From: Pseudaquabacterium terrae
Lineage (GTDB): Bacteria > Pseudomonadota > Gammaproteobacteria > Burkholderiales > Burkholderiaceae_C
Reading direction: 5' to 3'
Length of the DNA stretch: 64,000 nucleotides
Assembly (NCBI RefSeq): GCF_013266755.1
Contig: NZ_JABRWJ010000001.1
Coordinates: forward strand, 310,001-374,000
Shown: positions 24,444 to 33,679 of the stretch, piece by piece
Position numbering within the stretch: the first letter of the stretch is position 1
Layout of the letters: every line of letters starts with the position of its first letter
Program-made: the position numbers and the translations under genes
Notes under the pieces: generated by a model
What the model was told of the DNA's origin: nothing
Seen by the model: the letters and a program-made list of their open reading frames with translations, nothing else
Database searches by the model: none

Positions 24444-25213
24444 GCGCCGCTCCGGTCATCGAGGTCGACGGCATCGTCAGCGCGTTCGGCGCGCAGCGCG
24501 TGCACGACGGCGTGACGTTCAGCGTCAACCGCGGCACGCTGGTCGCGCTGATCGGCGGCAGCGGTACCGGCAAATCGGTGCTATTGCGCGAAATGATCGG
24601 CCTGCACCGGCCGACCGCCGGCAGTGTGCGCCTGCTCGGCACCGACATGTGGGCGGCCTCCGACGCCGAGCGTGACGCCATCCGCCAGCGCTTCGGCATG
24701 CTGTTCCAGGACGGGGCGCTCTTCTCGTCGCTGACGGTGGCGCAGAACGTCGCGGTGCCGCTGCGCGAGCACACCACGCTGTCCGATGCGACGATCGACG
24801 CGCTGGTCGCGCTGCGGCTCGAGCAGGCCGGGCTGCCGCCGGAGGCCGCGGCGAAGCGGCCGAGCGAGATCTCCGGCGGCATGCGCAAGCGCGCGGCGAT
24901 TGCCCGCGCGATCGCGCTCGAGCCCGAGATCCTGTTCCTCGACGAACCGACCTCGGGGCTCGATCCGATCACCGCGCGCGGTTTCGACCGGCTGGTGCGC
25001 TCGCTGGTCGACGACCTCGGGCTGACGGTGTTCCTCGTCACCCACGACCTCGACACGCTGCTCGGCGTCGTCGACCGGCTGATCGTGCTGGCGCGGGGCC
25101 GGGTCATCGCCGACGGCCGCGTCAGTGAGGTGATGGCGGTCGACGATCCGTGGCTTCGCGACTATTTCTCGGTTCGTAGAATGGTTGCGACAGGAGGAGT
25201 GAATGGAAGCTGA
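24440..25213 (+). CDS. MlaF-family ABC transporter ATPase
   Basis: A 257-residue ATPase, starting at GTG 24440 within the overlap GTGA shared with the permease stop. Walker A is GGSGTGKSV, the signature is ISGGMRKRAAIARA (typical of MlaF), Walker B is ILFLDEPTSGLDP, and the H-loop is FLVTHDLDTL. It powers lipid movement between inner and outer membrane with the MlaE and MlaD partners. Stop overlaps the MlaD start. Confidence 0.94.
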   Translation: MSAAPVIEVDGIVSAFGAQRVHDGVTFSVNRGTLVALIGGSGTGKSVLLREMIGLHRPTAGSVRLLGTDMWAASDAERDAIRQRFGMLFQDGALFSSLTVAQNVAVPLREHTTLSDATIDALVALRLEQAGLPPEAAAKRPSEISGGMRKRAAIARAIALEPEILFLDEPTSGLDPITARGFDRLVRSLVDDLGLTVFLVTHDLDTLLGVVDRLIVLARGRVIADGRVSEVMAVDDPWLRDYFSVRRMVATGGVNGS

Positions 25214-26192
25214 AGCGCGCTATACGTGGGTCGGCGCGGCGATCCTGTTGCTCGTGGTGGCGCTGGTCGGCTCGCTGGTCTGGCTGCGCAACGTCGGCGC
25301 GCAGCGCGACTACACCTACTACACGATCCACTTCGAGCACCAGTCGCTCGAAGGCCTGCAGATCGGCGCCGATGTCGAGCTGCGCGGCATCAAGGTCGGC
25401 CGCGTCGAAGACTATGCACTCGCCGGCGACGGCGCGAACCGCGTTCGCGTCGACCTGCGCGTCAACCGGCGTGCGCCCGTGCGCACCAACACGGTCGCGG
25501 TCGTCACCCGCAACCTGCTGACCGGCATCGCCGCGATCTCGCTGGTCAACGCCGACCCGCAGGGCAAGCCCTTGATCGATGCGCCGCCCGGCGAGGAGTA
25601 CCCGGTGATCGCCGAAGGCCGCTCCAACCTCGAGGAGATCACCGGCCGCGTGAACCAGGTCGGCGAGATGGCGACCGCGGTGCTCGCCAGCCTGAACCAG
25701 CTGCTGCAGGCCGAGAACCGCGAGGCGCTGATGGGCACGGTGCGCAACCTGCGCACGCTGAGCGCGGGCCTCAACAGCCGGCTGCAGACGCTGGACGGCA
25801 CGCTGACGCAGGTCGGCCGCGCGGCCGACGAGGTGGGCGGTGCCGTGACGCGCCTGAGCACGGCCGGCGAGCGCATCGCCACCGTCGCCGAGCGCGGCAG
25901 CGAGCGCCTGGACACCACGCTGGTCGAAGCCGAGCGCACGTTGACCGAAGCGCGGCAGGCGCTGGCGCAGCTGTCGAAAGCCACCGACAGCCTGCAGCAG
26001 CAGACCGTCGCCACCGCACGCCGCCTCGAAGACACCGCCGCCACCGCCGACGACCGCCTCGAATCGACGGCCGCCGAGCTGCGCCTGTCGATCGACGCCG
26101 CGACCCGCGTGCTCGAACGCCTGCATGAGCCGCGCGCCGCGCTGCTGGGACCGGCCAAGCGCCAGCTCGGGCCCGGGGAAAGCCTGAAATGA
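25203..26192 (+). CDS. MlaD/MCE-family substrate-binding protein
   Basis: A 329-residue protein anchored by one N-terminal helix (VGAAILLLVVALVGSLVWL). Residues about 38-115 form the MCE domain (SLEGLQIGADVELRGIKVGRV). The rest is a long amphipathic helical region (IATVAERGSERLDTTLVEAE and similar), longer than E. coli MlaD, that may extend as a coiled periplasmic tube or needle. AGGAGGAG before ATG 25203 is a strong ribosome binding site. It overlaps the ATPase and lipoprotein genes. Confidence 0.93.
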   Translation: MEAEARYTWVGAAILLLVVALVGSLVWLRNVGAQRDYTYYTIHFEHQSLEGLQIGADVELRGIKVGRVEDYALAGDGANRVRVDLRVNRRAPVRTNTVAVVTRNLLTGIAAISLVNADPQGKPLIDAPPGEEYPVIAEGRSNLEEITGRVNQVGEMATAVLASLNQLLQAENREALMGTVRNLRTLSAGLNSRLQTLDGTLTQVGRAADEVGGAVTRLSTAGERIATVAERGSERLDTTLVEAERTLTEARQALAQLSKATDSLQQQTVATARRLEDTAATADDRLESTAAELRLSIDAATRVLERLHEPRAALLGPAKRQLGPGESLK

Positions 26193-26824
26193 CCACCCGC
26201 CGCCACTTCACGGCCGCGCTGCTGCCACTGCTGCCGGCCTGCCTGCCCTCGTGCGTGTCGGTCGACATCGGCCAGGACGCGCCGGCGCACACCTATCTCG
26301 GCCTGCATGACGACGGCCGCGGCGAGCGGCGCGCGCAGCCGCTGGTGCCGGCGCTGCTGGTGCAGGCGCTGCCGGCCGATGCGCTGGCCGAGACCGCGTC
26401 GATCGCCTACTCGCGCCAGCCGCACCAGTACGCCTTCTACCAACTCGCTTCGTGGACCGAGCGGCCGGTGCGGCTGGTGCCGCGGCTGCTGCAGCGGCGG
26501 CTCGAAGCGCGCGGCGTCGCGCAGGCGGTCGGCGTGCTCGGCGATCCGCTGCGCGCCGACTGGCTGCTGACGCTGTCGCTCGACGCGCTATACCACGATG
26601 TGAGCGACAGCCCGGGCCGCGCGCGGCTGGCGATCGGCGCCGAGCTGGTCGACCGGCGGCAGCGCAAGCGCGTCGCGCGGCGTTCGTTCGACGCCGCGGT
26701 GGTGGTCGCGCGTGCCGATTCCACGGCCGCGGCGCAGGGCCTCTCGGCAGCATTGACGCAGGTCTTCGATGCGCTGCTGCCGTGGCTGGAGACCAGCCTG
26801 CAGCAAGCGGCGACGTCGTCATGA
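26189..26824 (+). CDS. ABC-type transport auxiliary lipoprotein (PqiC-like)
   Basis: A 211-residue lipoprotein predicted from MTTRRHFTAALLPLLPAC, where LPAC is a lipobox with Cys18. The mature domain has LVPALLVQALPADALAET, IAYSRQPHQYAFYQLASW and an ASW...RLVPRLLQRRLEA region like the DUF330/PqiC family of outer-membrane partners of MCE transporters. The ATGA overlap with mlaD (26189-26192) and the ATGA overlap with the next gene indicate translational coupling. Confidence 0.85.
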   Translation: MTTRRHFTAALLPLLPACLPSCVSVDIGQDAPAHTYLGLHDDGRGERRAQPLVPALLVQALPADALAETASIAYSRQPHQYAFYQLASWTERPVRLVPRLLQRRLEARGVAQAVGVLGDPLRADWLLTLSLDALYHDVSDSPGRARLAIGAELVDRRQRKRVARRSFDAAVVVARADSTAAAQGLSAALTQVFDALLPWLETSLQQAATSS

Positions 26825-27306
26825 CCACGGATGTTTTGTGGTGGACGCTCAGCGTCGCGCTGATCGTGCTCGGCGTCGCCGGCACGGTGTTGCCGGCGCT
26901 GCCGGGCACGCTGTTCGTGCTCGCCGGCATCGTGCTCGGCGCCTGGATCGACGGTTTCACGCGGGTCGGCTGGGGCGTCGTCGCGCTGGTCAGCGTGATG
27001 GCGGTGATCGCCTGGGTGCTGGACTACGCGGCCGGGCTGCTCGGCGCCAAGAAGGCCGGCGCCAGCAAGCTCGCGCTGCTCGGCGCCGCGATCGGCACCG
27101 TCGCCGGGCTGCTGATGGGCATCGTCGGCGTGCTGTTCATGCCGCTGGTCGGTGCGGCGATCGGCGAATACATCGCGCAGAAGGACCATGGCCGCGCGGT
27201 CAAGGTCGGCATCGCGACCTGGGTCGGCATCATGATCGGCATGATCGCCAAGGTGGTGATCGCCTTCATGATGATCGGCGTGTTCATCGTCGCGCTGCTG
27301 TTCTGA
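26821..27306 (+). CDS. DUF456 membrane protein
   Basis: A 161-residue, very hydrophobic protein with four or five membrane helices; VLGVAGTVLPALPGTLFVLAG and the YAAGLLGAKKAGASK...ALLGAAIGT segment are typical of DUF456. Its start codon overlaps the lipoprotein stop as ATGA. Function unknown; coupling to the Mla-type operon suggests a role in envelope maintenance. Confidence 0.88.
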   Translation: MTTDVLWWTLSVALIVLGVAGTVLPALPGTLFVLAGIVLGAWIDGFTRVGWGVVALVSVMAVIAWVLDYAAGLLGAKKAGASKLALLGAAIGTVAGLLMGIVGVLFMPLVGAAIGEYIAQKDHGRAVKVGIATWVGIMIGMIAKVVIAFMMIGVFIVALLF

Positions 27307-27328
27307 ACGCCATCCAAGGGAGCCTCGC

Positions 27329-27823
27329 ATGCAGGAAACGACGCGCACGATCAGCCTGCGCGAAATCACCGCCGACACGGTGCGCGCGGTGTGCAAGCTG
27401 ACGGCTGAGCCGAGCGGCTTCGTCGCGCCGAACGCGATGTCGATCGCACAGGCCCACTTCCATCCGAATGCCTGGTTCCGCGCGGTCTACGCCGACGACG
27501 AGCTGGTCGGCTTCGTGATGCTCGACGACAGCGCGCTGCTGCCCGAGCCACCCGCCGAGCCGGAGGTGGGACTGTGGCGCTTCATGATCGACGCGCAGCA
27601 CAAGCGCAAAGGCTACGGCCGCGCCGCGCTGCGGCTGGTGATCGAGCACGTGCGGCGCACGCATCCGACGCTCGAGCGCTTCCTGACCTCCTGCGTACCA
27701 GGCCCCGGCACGCCGCGGCCGTTCTACGAATCGCTGGGCTTCGTCTTCACCGGCGAGGTCGACGAGGGCGAAGAGGTGCTGGCGCTGGATCTGCGGCCGA
27801 CGCGGGACCGAGGGCAGGGCTGA
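27329..27823 (+). CDS. GNAT-family N-acetyltransferase
   Basis: A 164-residue acetyl-CoA-dependent acetyltransferase resembling the spermidine/spermine or aminoglycoside-like GNAT group. Acetyl-CoA binding is in DAQHKRKGYGRAALRLVIE (Q/RxxGxG/A pattern), and the C-terminal FYESLGFVFTGEV closes the fold. AAGGGAGCC upstream supports ATG 27329. It follows the Mla-type operon by 22 bases but has no functional link that I can see. Confidence 0.9.
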   Translation: MQETTRTISLREITADTVRAVCKLTAEPSGFVAPNAMSIAQAHFHPNAWFRAVYADDELVGFVMLDDSALLPEPPAEPEVGLWRFMIDAQHKRKGYGRAALRLVIEHVRRTHPTLERFLTSCVPGPGTPRPFYESLGFVFTGEVDEGEEVLALDLRPTRDRGQG

Positions 27824-27830
27824 AGGGTCG

Positions 27831-29195
27831 TCAACCCAGCCGCCGCGCCATTTCGGCCGCCACGGCGCGCAACGGCCGGGCGACCGGGGCATGGGCGGCC
27901 AGGCGCTGCCAGAAGACGCGCGCCGGGCCGCGGGCCGGGCCGGCGGCGGCCGCGGGGTCGGGCTCGAAGGGGCTGTAGTCGGCCGCGCCCCCGACCAGCA
28001 CGTCGGGCCGCCAGCGCATCGGCAGCATGTCGTAGACCGGCGCCAGCGTGAAGGCGGGATAGGCCAAGGCCTGGCCGGGATGGGCCAAGGCCTGGTGCGG
28101 CCCGGCCGTCGACGCGCGCTCGACGAACAGGCTCAGGTTGCCGCCGTGCATGTCGGTGTTGCCGATCAGGCGCCCGAAGTCCGACAGCGCCCGCGCGCGT
28201 GCTGCATCCAGCGCGGTGAGCCGACCCTGCCGCGCCAATGCCTCGCAGCTGGCCGCCCAGCCGCCGTAGGGCCCGCCGACGAGGCCGTCGTGCACGGCGG
28301 CCACGGCGACCGCGTGGCGGCGGCCGGCCGCGCCGATGCGGTCGAAGCGCGGCGACAGCAGGTAGCTGCGCCGCGATGACTCGACGATGCGCGCTGCCGC
28401 CACCTCGACGCCATGCCCGGCGAGCACGGCCGCGGCCAGCGCCTCGCCATGCAGCAGGTCGTGCCAGCGCTCGCCGAAGGGCGTGCCGCGCGGCGGCGTG
28501 AACTTGACGACCAGCGCGGTGCCATCGGCCGCGCGCACCAGGAACTTCGGCTGCTCGCCGCCGGCCGACGAGCCGGCGGGCAAGGTGCGCGCGACGTCCT
28601 CGGCCAGGAGATCGAGCTGCGCCACGGCCAGCGCAGGCTCGGCCGGCAGCGGGAGCGCGTGCGCGAGCGGCTCGGCCGGTGCGGGTTCGCCGAGCACGAT
28701 CGCACCGGGGGCATCGTGCAGCTGCAGCGCGGCGAAGAGCTGCATCTCCAGCGTCCAGCGCTCCGGGTTCGCATCGAGCCCGGCCGGCGCGAGGCGCTGC
28801 GCGAGCAGGCGGCCCAGAAAGCCCTGCGGCCGCAACGGCGCCAGGTACCAGGGCAGGCGATCGTGCTGCAGCGCGTCGAGCGCGCCGGCATCGACGTGCA
28901 GCGTGCGCCCCTCGCCGAGCAGGCTGAGCGTGCCCAGCCGCTGCGGCCTGCCGTCCTCGGCGATCCACCACAGCGGCTGCTGCGCCGCCCGGCCGAGCAT
29001 CGCTCGCGCCAGCCCGTAGCGCGCGCGGCGGCCGCGCCCGAGCGGAAGCACCTGCGACGACAACGCGGCCAGCAGCCGCGACAGCGTCGGCTGGCTCTTG
29101 CGCAGCGCCGCCTGCAGCTGCGCGGAGCTGGCGACGCCGCCGCGCGCGGCGAGCGCGGCCAGGACCGCCAGCCGGTCAGTTTCGAGTGGATCCAT
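27831..29195 (-). CDS. yjjJ: HipA-family protein, YjjJ type (winged helix plus HipA kinase)
   Basis: A 454-residue protein combining an N-terminal winged helix-turn-helix (AALAARGGVASSAQLQAALR, residues about 9-65) with a HipA-like Ser/Thr kinase domain. GGEQPKFLVR is the Gly-rich nucleotide loop, FDRIG the ATP-site strand, and LIGNTDMHGGNLSLF the catalytic loop with Asp and Asn. E. coli YjjJ has the same architecture and behaves as a HipA-like toxin without a separate antitoxin; self-regulation through the DNA-binding head is inferred. Its promoter carries repeated sequences described separately. Converges on the GNAT gene with a seven-base gap. Confidence 0.88.
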   Translation of the reverse strand: MDPLETDRLAVLAALAARGGVASSAQLQAALRKSQPTLSRLLAALSSQVLPLGRGRRARYGLARAMLGRAAQQPLWWIAEDGRPQRLGTLSLLGEGRTLHVDAGALDALQHDRLPWYLAPLRPQGFLGRLLAQRLAPAGLDANPERWTLEMQLFAALQLHDAPGAIVLGEPAPAEPLAHALPLPAEPALAVAQLDLLAEDVARTLPAGSSAGGEQPKFLVRAADGTALVVKFTPPRGTPFGERWHDLLHGEALAAAVLAGHGVEVAAARIVESSRRSYLLSPRFDRIGAAGRRHAVAVAAVHDGLVGGPYGGWAASCEALARQGRLTALDAARARALSDFGRLIGNTDMHGGNLSLFVERASTAGPHQALAHPGQALAYPAFTLAPVYDMLPMRWRPDVLVGGAADYSPFEPDPAAAAGPARGPARVFWQRLAAHAPVARPLRAVAAEMARRLG

Positions 29196-29245
29196 GAATG
29201 GATGAACCGGGCCGATCTACACAGGTAACCGGCTCATCCATGAAT
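29190..29245. promoter_or_regulatory. repeat-containing operator candidate upstream of yjjJ
   Basis: ATCCATGAAT occurs twice in direct orientation (29190-29199 and 29236-29245), the first copy covering the yjjJ start codon. Between them GATGAACCGG (29201-29210) faces CCGGCTCATC (29229-29238) as a nearly perfect inverted repeat. Such symmetry at the start of a gene encoding its own winged helix suggests an autoregulatory operator; this is inference. Confidence 0.5.
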
Positions 29246-29284
29246 AGTAGCTGAATAGATCTTGAATGGATTGTCTGAAGCTGT

Positions 29285-29823
29285 TCACTGCGCCGCGAAG
29301 CAGTACAGCAGCCCGTCGCCGCCGGTCCCCTTCAGCGCCGCCAGGCTGCAGCCGCCGCGTGACTGGTGCGACGAGTTCCACGAGGTCGCCCAGGGGTCGG
29401 TGGTCGGCCCGGTCTTGTCGTGGTGGCCGACGATCACCGCGCCCTCGGCGCCGCTGCGCGTCCAGTTGCCGCAGGTCAGGTCGGGATCGTTCGGCGAGAA
29501 GGCTGTGCCGTCGGCCCGCGTGCCGGTCAGGATGTCGTGGCGGTTCGGCGTGTCGCCGCGACCCGCGACCACCGCGCCCTTCTCGTCGAGCGCGGTCTGC
29601 TTGTTGATGTTGTTCGCCGCGCTGTGCAGGTCGTTGACATCGCGCCCGATCTGCACGCCCTTGGCGTTGTGCCACTGCCCGCTGCCGATGCGGTCGCGCG
29701 CATTGGCCACCGGCACGCCGTCCTTGGCTTGCGTGCTCAGGTAGGCGCGCCAGGTCCTGGCGCCGGCGCCAGCCGCGCTGGCCAGCGACTGGCAATGTTG
29801 ATCGGCGCCGCTCAAGAAAACAC
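29285..29823 (-). pseudogene. 5'-truncated lectin/endostatin-like domain gene
   Basis: The frame encodes a secreted-type lectin-like (endostatin-like) domain: SGADQHCQSLASAAGAGART, RIGSGQWHNAKGV, TGTRADGTAFSPNDPDLTC, VGHHDKTG and a closing GGDGLLYCFA with conserved Cys. Full-length relatives carry a signal peptide and an additional 20-30 residues before the ADxHCQ motif. Here the homology starts directly at the fumarylacetoacetase stop codon (29824), the upstream part of the frame lies inside that gene, and no ATG with ribosome site precedes the domain. I read it as a remnant left by a deletion or rearrangement. A start at TTG near 29812 cannot be excluded. Confidence 0.55.
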
Positions 29824-31152
29824 TCAGCCGCGCGGGGCCACCGCCGGCAGCACCGTGCCCTCGCATTCGCCGAAGCCGATGCGCCGCGCGCCGCCGCGTT
29901 CGCAGTACGCGCGCAGCAGCACGCTGTCGCCGTCCTGCAGGAATGTGCGCTGCTCGCCGCTGGCCAGCGCGAGCGGCTGCTTGCCGCCCGCGCTCAGCTC
30001 GAGCAGCGAGCCGCCCTGGCCCGGCTGCGGCCCGGACTGCGTGCCCGAGCCGAGCAGATCGCCGCTGGCCAGGTTGCAGCCGTTGCTCGCGTGGTGGGTG
30101 ATCAGTTGCGCCAGCGTCCAGTACGAGTCGCGGAAGTTCGAGGCCATCAGGCGCTGGTGCGGCTGGTCGGCCTCCCGCATCGCCGCGGTCTGCAGCCAGA
30201 CCTCGAGGATGATGTCCAGGCCGCCCGACGCCCGATTCGCTGCACTGTCCAGGTAGGGCAGCGGCTGCGGGTCGTCGGCCGAACGCTCGAAGGCGACGCG
30301 GAACGGCGCCAGCGCTTCAGGCGTGACGATCCACGGCGAGATCGTCGTCGCGAAGCTCTTCGACAGGAAGGGGCCGAGCGGCTGGTACTCCCAGGCCTGC
30401 ACGTCGCGCGCCGACCAGTCGTTCAGCAGCACCACGCCGAAGAGCCGGTCCTCGGCGTCCTCGATGTCGATCGGCTCGCCCATCGCATTGCTGCCGCCGA
30501 TGAAGGCGCCGAGCTCGAGCTCGTAGTCCAGGCGCTTGCAGGGGCCGAAGCTGGGATGCGGATCGTCCGGGCCCTTGAACTGGCCGCGTGGCCGCCTGAA
30601 ACCCTGGCCGCTGGTGACGATGGACGAGCCGCGGCCGTGGTAGCCGATCGGCACCCACTTGTAGTTCGGCAGCAGCGGGTTGTCCGGGCGGAACAGCTTG
30701 CCGACGGTGGTGGCATGGTGGATGCCGGTGTAGAAGTCGGTGTAGTCGCCGATGCGGCAGGGCACGCTCAGCTCGACCTCGGTTTGCGGCACCAGGCACA
30801 GCTCCAGGAAGGGGCCCTGCTCGCTGCCTTCGGTCAAGGCTTGCGACAGCGCAGTGCGCAGCGTGCGGCGCGCATCGGGTCCGAGGTCCATGAAGGCATT
30901 CAGGTCGCCGGCGGCCAGCGGCTGCAGCAGCGCCGCGACATCCGTCGGCCACGGGCACTGCTCGGCCGCGAGCTTCAGGTCCAGCACCTGGTCGCCGATC
31001 GCGATGCCGATGCGCCACGGTTCGTCGGTGTGGTTCCGGCGGAAGCGACCGTACGGCAGGTTCTGGATCGGAAAGTCAGCGTCCGCCGCATTGGCCGATT
31101 CGACCCAGCTGCGCAGCGCCGGGTCGTGCGTGGTGTCGAGTTCAGCGCTCAT
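29824..31152 (-). CDS. fahA: fumarylacetoacetase
   Basis: A 442-residue hydrolase that splits fumarylacetoacetate to fumarate and acetoacetate, the last step of homogentisate breakdown. Family motifs are [19 protein letters not shown] (metal Asp and catalytic His), [15 protein letters not shown] (metal Glu pair), [15 protein letters not shown] and [15 protein letters not shown] 31152 overlaps the hmgA stop as ATGA. Last gene of the catabolic operon; its 3' end abuts the truncated lectin-like remnant. Confidence 0.97.
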   Translation of the reverse strand: MSAELDTTHDPALRSWVESANAADADFPIQNLPYGRFRRNHTDEPWRIGIAIGDQVLDLKLAAEQCPWPTDVAALLQPLAAGDLNAFMDLGPDARRTLRTALSQALTEGSEQGPFLELCLVPQTEVELSVPCRIGDYTDFYTGIHHATTVGKLFRPDNPLLPNYKWVPIGYHGRGSSIVTSGQGFRRPRGQFKGPDDPHPSFGPCKRLDYELELGAFIGGSNAMGEPIDIEDAEDRLFGVVLLNDWSARDVQAWEYQPLGPFLSKSFATTISPWIVTPEALAPFRVAFERSADDPQPLPYLDSAANRASGGLDIILEVWLQTAAMREADQPHQRLMASNFRDSYWTLAQLITHHASNGCNLASGDLLGSGTQSGPQPGQGGSLLELSAGGKQPLALASGEQRTFLQDGDSVLLRAYCERGGARRIGFGECEGTVLPAVAPRG

Positions 31153-32453
31153 GCCTTGCCTTTCGCAAACTGGTCCTTCAGACCCTGCCAGCACTCGGCA
31201 TAGGCCGCATCGAGCGCGCCGCCGTTCATCGCGAATTCGGTCGGCACCAGCCGGTAGCGGCTCTCGAACATGAAGGCCAGCGTGTTGTCGAGCTTGTGCG
31301 GCTGCAGCGGCGCCGTCGACGCCTTCTCGAAGGCTTCTTCGTCGGGCCCGTGCGGCACCATGCAGTTGTGCAGCGATGCGCCGCCGGGGCGGAAGCCCTC
31401 GGGCTTGGCGTCGTATTGGCCGTAGACCAGGCCCATGAACTCGCTCATCAGGTTGCGGTGGTACCAGGGCGGGCGGAAGGTGTCTTCGGCGACCATCCAG
31501 CGCGGCGGGAAGATCACGAAATCGCAGTTCGCGGTGCCGGGCGTGTCGCTGGGCGAGGTCAGCACCGTGAAGATCGACGGGTCCGGATGGTCGAAGCTGA
31601 TCGAGCCGATGGTCATGAAGTTCGCGGTGTCGTACTTCACCGGCGCCAGGTTGCCGTGCCAGGCGACCACGTTGAACGGCGTCTGCTTCATCGCTGCCCG
31701 CCACAGCCGGCCGCCGAACTTCTTGATGATCTCGTAGCCGCCGTCACCGTCTTCGTAGGCCGCGACCGGCACCTGGAAGTCGCGTGCATTGGCCAGGCCG
31801 TTCGAGCCGATCGGGCCCAGCTCGGGCAGCCGGAACAGCGCGCCGTAGTTCTCGCAGACGTAGCCGCGCGAGGGCCCGTCGGGCAGTGCGATCTTGAAGA
31901 CGACGCCGCGCGGCACCAGCGCGATCTCGCCCGGCTTGACGTCGAGCACGCCCATTTCGGTGGTTAGCACGATGCGGCCCTGCTGCGGCACGATCAGCAG
32001 CTCGCCATCGGCATTGACCAGCGCGCGGCGCTCCATCGAGCGGTTCGCGAGGTAGACGTGCGCGGCGATGCCGGTCTGCGCCTCGGCATCGCCATTGGCG
32101 GCGACGGTGCGCAGGCCATCGATGAAGTCCGCCGGCTCGGCGGGGATCTCGAACGGCCCCCAGCGCAGCGGCTCGGGCGGCAGGACCCCACCGGAGGCCG
32201 CACCGGTCAGCCAGAACGGCTGCGCATACGGCGCGTAGCTGCCGCTGACGACCGAGGGCTGGCGCCGATACAGCCAGCTGCGGCGATTCTCGGCGCGCGG
32301 CGCGGTGAACGCGGTGCCGGAGACCAGCTCCGGATACAGCGCCAGCGGCGCGCGCTGCGGGCTGTTGCGGCCCTGCGGCAGCGCGCCGGGCACGGCCTCG
32401 GTCGCGTATTCGTTGCCGAAGCCGCTCTGGTAGCGGCGGGTGTCGTCGGTCAT
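31149..32453 (-). CDS. hmgA: homogentisate 1,2-dioxygenase
   Basis: A 434-residue iron(II) ring-cleaving dioxygenase. [17 protein letters not shown] contains the His and Glu iron ligands, and [16 protein letters not shown] the second His ligand; the N-terminal [13 protein letters not shown] is the family start. It converts homogentisate to maleylacetoacetate. The maleylacetoacetate isomerase needed between it and FahA is not in the window. Coupled to fahA by ATGA; begins one base before the Bug-type gene's stop region at 32455. Confidence 0.97.
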   Translation of the reverse strand: MTDDTRRYQSGFGNEYATEAVPGALPQGRNSPQRAPLALYPELVSGTAFTAPRAENRRSWLYRRQPSVVSGSYAPYAQPFWLTGAASGGVLPPEPLRWGPFEIPAEPADFIDGLRTVAANGDAEAQTGIAAHVYLANRSMERRALVNADGELLIVPQQGRIVLTTEMGVLDVKPGEIALVPRGVVFKIALPDGPSRGYVCENYGALFRLPELGPIGSNGLANARDFQVPVAAYEDGDGGYEIIKKFGGRLWRAAMKQTPFNVVAWHGNLAPVKYDTANFMTIGSISFDHPDPSIFTVLTSPSDTPGTANCDFVIFPPRWMVAEDTFRPPWYHRNLMSEFMGLVYGQYDAKPEGFRPGGASLHNCMVPHGPDEEAFEKASTAPLQPHKLDNTLAFMFESRYRLVPTEFAMNGGALDAAYAECWQGLKDQFAKGKA

Positions 32454-32454
32454 G

Positions 32455-33429
32455 TCAGTCGAGTCTGATGTTGTTGGCGCGGATCAGCTGGCCCCAGCGT
32501 TCGCGCTCGGCGCGGGCGTAGGTGGCCATCTGCTGCGGCGTGCCGGGCAACGCTTCGAGCGCCAGCGTCTGGAAGCGCGCCTTGACCGGCGTCGATTCGA
32601 GCGCGGCGATCAGCGCCTTGTTCAGCTTGGCCACCTGCTCGGGCGGCGTCGCCGCGGGCACGACCAGGCCTTGCCAGGCATAGGCTTCGAAGCCGGTGAG
32701 GCCTTGTTCGGCGAGGGTCGGGATCTCGTTCATCGTTGGCAGGCGCTTCGGGCTGGCCACGCCGATCGCGCGCAGCTTGCCGCCCGTGCCGATGTACTGC
32801 TGAACGCTCGCGCTGTCCATCAGGCCGAACGGCACTTGGCCGCCGAGGAGATCCTGCACCGCCGGCGCGGCGCCGCGGTAGGGCACGTGGCTCAGCTTCA
32901 GGCCGGTGCGCTCGCGCAGCAGCTCGGTCGCCAGGTGGTGCGGGCTGCCGGCGCCGGCGGAAGCGTACGGCGTGCCGTCGGCGTTCGACTTGGCCCAGGC
33001 GACGAACTCCTTGAAGTTCTTCGCCGGCACGTTCGGCCCGACGACCAGGATCAGCGGAAAGCGCGCCAGCAGGCCCACCGGCGCGAAATCCTTCTCCGCG
33101 TTGTAGGGCAGCTTCGAGAACAGCGTCGGGTTCGCGGCCAGCGTCGCGAAGTCGGCCGTCAGCATCACGTGACTCGGGTCCTTGGCCTTGGCGACGTAGT
33201 CGGCCGCGATGTTGGTCGCAGCACCCGGCTTGTTGTTGATGACGAAGCCCTGGCCGCCGAGGTTCTTCGTCATCTGCTCGGCAACGGTGCGCGCGACGGT
33301 GTCCGAACCGCCGCCGGCGGCATACCCGACGACCCACTCGATCGGGCGCGAATCCTGGGCCGCGGCGAGCAGCGGCAGCGCGAACAGCGAGGTGAGCAGC
33401 GTGCGGCGGAGGGGGGAGGCGAGGGTCAT
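32455..33429 (-). CDS. Bug/TctC-family periplasmic binding protein
   Basis: A 324-residue tripartite tricarboxylate transporter-type receptor. The signal peptide ([25 protein letters not shown]) is followed by [52 protein letters not shown] and [18 protein letters not shown], all Bug signatures. In Burkholderiales these receptors are often placed in catabolic operons without their TctAB membrane partners, as here. It probably binds an aromatic or carboxylate ligand related to the homogentisate pathway. Confidence 0.93.
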   Translation of the reverse strand: MTLASPLRRTLLTSLFALPLLAAAQDSRPIEWVVGYAAGGGSDTVARTVAEQMTKNLGGQGFVINNKPGAATNIAADYVAKAKDPSHVMLTADFATLAANPTLFSKLPYNAEKDFAPVGLLARFPLILVVGPNVPAKNFKEFVAWAKSNADGTPYASAGAGSPHHLATELLRERTGLKLSHVPYRGAAPAVQDLLGGQVPFGLMDSASVQQYIGTGGKLRAIGVASPKRLPTMNEIPTLAEQGLTGFEAYAWQGLVVPAATPPEQVAKLNKALIAALESTPVKARFQTLALEALPGTPQQMATYARAERERWGQLIRANNIRLD

Positions 33430-33467
33430 GCGGTTGTCCCGATTCGTTGGAAGGAAGAGCAAGGGGA

Positions 33468-33662
33468 TCAGGCGCTGTCGCGCGCGGCGTGCAGCGCTTC
33501 GCGCAGCACGGCGAGCGAGCCGATGTGGTTGGCAAGCAGCAGCACGAGGCGAGCGTTCAACGCCTGGCTTTGCGCGCTGTCGAGGCCGCGGTGGGCGTCG
33601 ATCAGCGCTTCGTAGAAGTCGTCGGGGGCGTCGAGGTGCGGGGTGGTGATCAGGTGGTCCAT
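33468..33662 (-). CDS. DUF2783 small protein, 64 aa
   Basis: A 64-residue helical protein (LDAPDDFYEALIDAHRGLD; LNARLVLLLANHIGSLAVL) matching the small DUF2783 family that accompanies FAD monooxygenases of aromatic catabolism. Start ATG 33662 lies 17 bases after the monooxygenase stop. Probably an accessory or stabilising subunit; no mechanism is known to me. Confidence 0.85.
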   Translation of the reverse strand: MDHLITTPHLDAPDDFYEALIDAHRGLDSAQSQALNARLVLLLANHIGSLAVLREALHAARDSA

Positions 33663-33679
33663 ATGGTCCTCGCCTCGCT

